Assembly: GCF_026248825.1 (NCBI RefSeq)
Contig: NZ_CP110973.1
Span: 6,283,501 to 6,347,500 of the forward strand
DNA length: 64,000 nucleotides
Reading direction: 5' to 3'
Source of the DNA: Larkinella insperata
GTDB lineage: Bacteria; Bacteroidota; Bacteroidia; Cytophagales; Spirosomataceae
Made by a program: the position numbers and the translations under genes. Shown here in pieces: positions 60,332 to 64,000 of the stretch. Within the stretch, counting starts at the first letter, position 1. Every line of letters begins with the position of its first letter. The notes below the pieces were generated by a model. The model ran no database searches and had not been told where the DNA came from. It worked only from the letters and a program-made list of their open reading frames with translations.

Positions 60332-62374
60332 TTGACACTGATTTACCTGCTTACGTTTGCCCTGTTTATCTTTTACATCGGCAACACCGCAGCCGGTATC
60401 AGCCGACGGTCGCTGACCGAATGGCTGCTGGTTTCTTTTATTCTCTTTACCGGAAGCGTCATTCTAACGGGTTTCTGCCTGTCGGCGCTGTATATGACGG
60501 CTTCCACGCCGGTCTGGGCATTCTCGGTTTTCCTGACGGCGACGGTTTTACGGGTCGTATTCGGTAGACTGGTCCATCAGCCACGGTGGTCGGTGGTCCG
60601 CCTGATCCGGGATCGGGGAGAAACTTTCAGCAACTGGTACCGTACGCTGTCGGTATACCTGAAGATCCTGTTTGCCGCGCTGCTGGCTACACTGGCTATT
60701 ATCGCCGTTACCAACCTCCTGCTCGTTCTGCTGACACCTCCCAACGAATGGGATAGCATGACCGGCCACCTCAACCGCGTGATGCAGTACATTCAGCGCG
60801 GCACGATGCGGCATTTTGGAGGCACAAACTGGAACATGGACACCTACCCCAAAAGTGTCTGCACCATCCAGATTTATTCGTTTCTGATCACGGGCCGCTT
60901 CGAAAATGCCTTCAAGCTGGTCCACCACCTGTCGTACTGGATGGCGATTGTGGCGGTTTTTGGGATTTCCCAACGGATTGCCCGCAACCTGTCGGCCAGC
61001 TTTTTTACCGCCATCTGCTACGCGTTGCTGCCCGATTTTCTGATGCAGGCCGTTACGACCGAAACGGACATCGTGCTGACGGCTTACATGGGGAGCTTCA
61101 TTTATTTTCTGTTTGCTTTCCGCGAATCCGGCACGCCCGTAGCCCGTGACAATCGGTTTCTGTATCTGGCCGGAATGGCCTTTGGAATCGCGTATGGGCA
61201 CAAAGTCACCTTCACGCTCCTGTTGCCGTCGATGTTCGTCATCATGATCTACACGGTATTCTGGGCTCCCACGGTTTCGGTTTTCCTGAATCGACTGACG
61301 TACGCCGTGCCCGCTTTTATCGTGGGTGTGTGTCTGTGGATGCTGCCGACGGGGTACCTTAAAAACATCGAAGTGTTTGGCCACCCTATCGGTCCGCCGA
61401 CCTCTCTTCGTCACCAGTCGGTTGAACGGGCCGGAACGCTGAGCAACCTGTTCGAACAAGGTAGCCGGAACGTGATTCGGTACGGGTACGATCACATCAA
61501 CCTCGACGGGTTGCGCAACACTCAGTGGGGCCTTGATCTGAACATCGCCATGCGAAAACCGCTGGTCAAGCTGGAGGAAGTAACGAAAATGCGGTTGGAC
61601 GAAGAAACCGACTTCTCCATTTTTCCCTTCGTTTTCAGTCGGCGGTTCGAGTTTTACAACGCCAACCCGTATTGGGGCATCATCGGTTTCGGCCTGATTT
61701 TGCCGTTGGTTTTTGTATCGTTGATCGGTCTGATGCGCTCGAAGGCCCACTTTTTTCTCGCCATTGCCTTCGCGCTGCATTTTCTGGCTCTCTCCTACTC
61801 GGCCCCGTACGACCCGTTCAAGGGGCGGTATTTTATCGAAACCGGTTTTCTGGGCTCTTTATTTCTGCCCCTTTTGTTTACCAACCGCTGGCTCGGCGTT
61901 CAGCAGCCGGGGCGGATTGTGCTCAAAGCGTACGTGGGTCTGGTGATTGGCGTCGGCTGCCTGTCGGCGCTGCTGACGGTTTTCCTCAATGAGCGTTGTC
62001 TGCCCCTGTCGGCCTACGGCCATCCGTCGGCTTTTCAGTCGGAGCGGATGTACATGCAGATGCTGTTCCGGCCCGATAGCTACGTTCCCTACAAACGGTT
62101 TGACGAACTGGTTCCCGAGAATGCAACGGTGGCGCTGGGGACCATCAACGACGACTTTGAATATCCGCTTTACGGCAAACACCTCTCCCGGCGGCTGATT
62201 CCAATCAATCCGTTCGAAAAGGGTGTGCAGCCGATTCCGAAAGAAGCTGATTACCTGTTTTTCTCGAAAAACGTCATCAAACCGCAGCCGGGCGACCTGC
62301 GCCTGGGTACCGACACCACCATGACGCACCTGATCGTGCCCGGTGAGGATTATTATTTACGCAAGCTTAAGTAA
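60332..62374 (+). CDS. Polytopic membrane protein, glycosyltransferase-like (680 aa)
   Basis: A 680-residue protein with about eleven to twelve predicted spans (LTFALFIFYIGNTAAGI, LLATLAIIAVTNLLLVLLT, IIGFGLILPLVFVSLIGLM). It resembles ArnT/PMT-type GT-C glycosyltransferases or oligosaccharide ligases in layout: an early loop with PPNEWDSMTGHLNRVMQY and a soluble C-terminal part of about 100 residues. It would transfer or polymerise sugars at the membrane (inference). The start is TTG 60332, three bases after the aminotransferase stop; no ATG or GTG gives a plausible N-terminus. Family assignment is tentative. Confidence 0.65.
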   Translation: MTLIYLLTFALFIFYIGNTAAGISRRSLTEWLLVSFILFTGSVILTGFCLSALYMTASTPVWAFSVFLTATVLRVVFGRLVHQPRWSVVRLIRDRGETFSNWYRTLSVYLKILFAALLATLAIIAVTNLLLVLLTPPNEWDSMTGHLNRVMQYIQRGTMRHFGGTNWNMDTYPKSVCTIQIYSFLITGRFENAFKLVHHLSYWMAIVAVFGISQRIARNLSASFFTAICYALLPDFLMQAVTTETDIVLTAYMGSFIYFLFAFRESGTPVARDNRFLYLAGMAFGIAYGHKVTFTLLLPSMFVIMIYTVFWAPTVSVFLNRLTYAVPAFIVGVCLWMLPTGYLKNIEVFGHPIGPPTSLRHQSVERAGTLSNLFEQGSRNVIRYGYDHINLDGLRNTQWGLDLNIAMRKPLVKLEEVTKMRLDEETDFSIFPFVFSRRFEFYNANPYWGIIGFGLILPLVFVSLIGLMRSKAHFFLAIAFALHFLALSYSAPYDPFKGRYFIETGFLGSLFLPLLFTNRWLGVQQPGRIVLKAYVGLVIGVGCLSALLTVFLNERCLPLSAYGHPSAFQSERMYMQMLFRPDSYVPYKRFDELVPENATVALGTINDDFEYPLYGKHLSRRLIPINPFEKGVQPIPKEADYLFFSKNVIKPQPGDLRLGTDTTMTHLIVPGEDYYLRKLK

Positions 62375-62388
62375 ACACACCAACGGAT

Positions 62389-63087
62389 ATGACGATTGCC
62401 ATCATGCAGCCCTATTTCCTGCCCTACATCGGCTACCTGCAACTGATGAACGCCGTTGATAAGTTTATCATTTACGATGACGTTGCGTTCATCAACCGGG
62501 GCTGGATCAACCGGAACCGGATTCTGGTTAACGGCAAAGACCACCTGATCACGGTTCCGCTTAAAGACGCCAGCCAGAACAAACAGATTGCCGACATCCA
62601 CCTGAGCGACGATCCGAAGTGGCGGTCCAAACTTCTGCAAACCATCGGCCAGAGCTATCGGAAAGCGCCTTTTTACACAACGGTCTACCCCTTACTGGAA
62701 AAAATAGTAAACTTGGAGGTTCATACGATTGCTGATCTGGTTCGTGGTAGTTTTGTGTTCATTAATGACTATCTCGGCATTCAAACGGAGATTGTTCCGT
62801 CATCGGATCGTTATCATAACAGCGACCTCAAAGCCCAGGATCGGATTCTGGATATTTGTCGCCAGGAAAAGGCCGATCGTTACATCAACCCCATTGGCGG
62901 GATGGAACTCTACGACCGGCAACGATTTACCGAAGCGGGCCTGGAATTGTTTTTCATTCAGTCGAAACGGGTCGACTACCCGCAGTTTCAGAATGAGTTT
63001 GTCCCCTGGCTTTCCGTCGCCGACGTCCTGATGTTCAACGACGTTCCGACGGTGCAGAAAATGCTGGGGGCATTTGAATTGGTTTAA
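62389..63087 (+). CDS. WbqC-family protein
   Basis: A 232-residue protein of the WbqC-like family, found in many O-antigen and exopolysaccharide gene clusters. The conserved N-terminus MTIAIMQPYFLPYIGYLQLMNAVDKFIIYDDVAFINRGWINRNRI is diagnostic. A further conserved text is GGMELYDRQRFTEAGLELFFIQ. The biochemical function is not clear; roles in amino-sugar modification have been suggested for the family. It starts 14 bp after the membrane-protein gene. Confidence 0.92.
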   Translation: MTIAIMQPYFLPYIGYLQLMNAVDKFIIYDDVAFINRGWINRNRILVNGKDHLITVPLKDASQNKQIADIHLSDDPKWRSKLLQTIGQSYRKAPFYTTVYPLLEKIVNLEVHTIADLVRGSFVFINDYLGIQTEIVPSSDRYHNSDLKAQDRILDICRQEKADRYINPIGGMELYDRQRFTEAGLELFFIQSKRVDYPQFQNEFVPWLSVADVLMFNDVPTVQKMLGAFELV

Positions 63088-63089
63088 CG

Positions 63090-63151
63090 TTGAATGACTG
63101 AATAGCTGCCGCCCTAAAAAGCGCGATCTTTGATTCTACTCACTCATTCAA
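63090..63151. repeat. Imperfect inverted repeat before the acyltransferase gene
   Basis: TTGAATGACTGAATAG (63090-63105) pairs with CTACTCACTCATTCAA (63136-63151) at 14 of 16 positions, with a 30-nt loop. It resembles the other intergenic hairpins in the window. Confidence 0.55.
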
Positions 63152-63165
63152 AATTAGCTACCCAC

Positions 63166-63819
63166 ATGGCAAAGGTTGTTATTTTTGGTGTTTTGGACAC
63201 GGCCGAACTGGCGCATTTCTACCTGACGCACGACTCGGAGCACGAGGTTGTTGCCTTTACCGTAAACCAGGAATACTTGAAGGAAGTGGAGTTTAAAGGA
63301 CTTCCGGTGGTTCCGTTTGAAACGGTAGAAACCATCTATCCCCCGCAGGAATTTAAGTTTTTCGCGCCCATGACGGGCCGGAAAATGAATAAGAACCGGG
63401 AAAAAGTGTACCTCGACGCCAAAGCAAAAGGGTACGAATTTATTTCCTACGTCAGTTCGAAAGCCACCCTGTTCAACAATCCGATTGGCGAGAACTGCTT
63501 CATTCTGGAAGACAATACCATTCAACCTTTTACCACGATCGGCAACAACGTTGTTCTGTGGAGCGGCAACCACATCGGCCACCACGGCCAGATCAAGGAT
63601 CACGTGTTTTTTACGTCCCACATTGTGCTGTCGGGCCACTGCGTCGTTGATTCCTACTGCTTCTTTGGGGTCAACAGCACCATTCGGGATTACCTGCACA
63701 TCGCCGAAGGAACGCTGGTCGGGATGGCCGCTGCGGTCGTTAAATCCACCGAACCCTGGGGCGTCTACATGGGTAACCCCGCCGAAAAAAAACCGGTACC
63801 GAGCCATAAAGTGTATTGA
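63166..63819 (+). CDS. PglD-like sugar O- or N-acyltransferase (hexapeptide repeat)
   Basis: A 217-residue protein. The N-terminal part (1-80) is a PglD-N-like alpha/beta domain (AKVVIFGVLDTAELAHFYL). The C-terminal left-handed beta-helix has hexapeptide turns (IGENCFILEDNTIQPFTTIGNNVVLWSGNHIGHHGQIKDHVFFTS). These enzymes acetylate or acylate amino sugars with acyl-CoA or related donors. The catalytic His is probably in NHIGHHG. ATG 63166 is preferred over an upstream in-frame TTG at 63130 that lies in the repeat. Its stop overlaps the next gene's TTG start. Confidence 0.88.
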   Translation: MAKVVIFGVLDTAELAHFYLTHDSEHEVVAFTVNQEYLKEVEFKGLPVVPFETVETIYPPQEFKFFAPMTGRKMNKNREKVYLDAKAKGYEFISYVSSKATLFNNPIGENCFILEDNTIQPFTTIGNNVVLWSGNHIGHHGQIKDHVFFTSHIVLSGHCVVDSYCFFGVNSTIRDYLHIAEGTLVGMAAAVVKSTEPWGVYMGNPAEKKPVPSHKVY

Positions 63820-64000
63820 AAAAGATCTTGTTTATCGGCCACGATGCCAACCGGGCCGGCGCGCAGTTGGTGTTGTTACAGTTGCTCCAGATGCTGAAGC
63901 AACGAAACATCCCAACCCATTTGCTGCTGGGTGACGGTGGCCCGCTGGAAACCGAATATCGGGAAGTGACCAGCGTGACAAAATGGCCCGAACCCGTTCG
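63816..64000 (+). CDS. Glycosyltransferase, N-terminal part (truncated by window edge)
   Basis: The frame opens with TTG at 63816, four bases overlapping the stop of the acyltransferase gene, and stays open to 64000 (61 complete codons). It starts MKKILFIGHDANRAGAQLVLLQLLQMLKQR, the usual N-terminal Rossmann-like strand and glycine-containing loop of GT4/GT-B glycosyltransferases. It would add sugars to the polysaccharide made by this locus. Only the N-terminal 61 residues are visible, so the family is not confirmed. Confidence 0.75.
   Translation, partial: MKKILFIGHDANRAGAQLVLLQLLQMLKQRNIPTHLLLGDGGPLETEYREVTSVTKWPEPV

Noticed and set aside
1..64000. tRNA, rRNA, CRISPR array, insertion sequence or prophage
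   Set aside because: I found no cloverleaf ends, no regularly spaced identical repeats, no transposase or integrase motif, and no phage genes. Short intergenic RNAs could still be missed without a covariance search.

Overview
The window looks like a chromosomal segment from a free-living member of the Bacteroidota, most likely Cytophagales near Spirosoma or Larkinella. I infer this from moderate-to-high GC, Bacteroidota-type -7 promoter boxes (TAnnTTTG), the gene run ftsX-DUF3098-uppP-truB-ribF, split transketolase genes, a ThuA/Gfo-Idh sugar-oxidation locus and proteins starting in the style 'TPEGYFDTLP'. I see no rRNA, tRNA, CRISPR array, prophage or insertion sequence. The gene content is dense and ordinary, with several unusual multidomain proteins.

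Layout. 1-2.0 kb: a truncated nucleoside/sugar MFS permease and a secreted protein of unknown function. 2.0-6.1 kb: mutS, a TrmH-type RNA methyltransferase and a very lysine-rich protein. 6.4-7.7 kb: an orphan sensor histidine kinase. 7.7-15.3 kb: a ThuA/propeller/CARDB/cupredoxin lipoprotein, a Gfo/Idh/MocA protein with an altered catalytic motif, a divergent AraC regulator and an orphan NtrC-type sigma-54 activator. 15.4-21.7 kb: an alpha/beta hydrolase, a radical SAM protein, a transthyretin-fold secreted protein, a LolD-like ATPase, sucC and an M48 metalloprotease lipoprotein. 21.9-29.4 kb: a fumarylacetoacetase-family enzyme, an M23 peptidase, bcp, the two transketolase halves, an ECF sigma / anti-sigma-like / Spy-like trio and an HD-domain protein. 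29.3-39.6 kb: an NTT-like transporter fused to HEAT repeats and a cyclic-nucleotide domain, fused isobutyryl-CoA mutase (icmF), a small secreted protein and a GH63-type glucosidase. 39.9-45.7 kb: a TPR protein, a DoxX protein, and an AraC / aldehyde dehydrogenase / DUF779 module. 46.0-49.7 kb: ftsX-DUF3098-uppP-truB-ribF. 49.7-52.9 kb: pheA and parE. 53.2-64.0 kb: a surface-polysaccharide locus (SLBB export protein, Wzz-like protein, Wzm/Wzt-type ABC exporter, DegT aminotransferase, polytopic glycosyltransferase-like protein, WbqC, PglD-like acyltransferase, and the start of a glycosyltransferase) that runs off the right edge.

How the genes may work together. The last 11 kb form a tightly packed, partly overlapping operon for making and exporting a polysaccharide, with ABC-transporter export from the cytoplasm and Wza/Wzz-like proteins in the envelope. 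The sigma/anti-sigma/Spy-like trio looks like an envelope-stress module. The 42-46 kb cluster resembles aldehyde-detoxification loci. Many intergenic gaps hold long near-perfect inverted repeats; two share a 14-base sequence (ACTTTTCACTCTTA) and run into the stop codons of neighbouring genes. No single locus is a clear undescribed defence or mobile system. The strongest leads are the multidomain fusions, the altered Gfo/Idh motif, the repeat family and a large structured element at about 45.8 kb.
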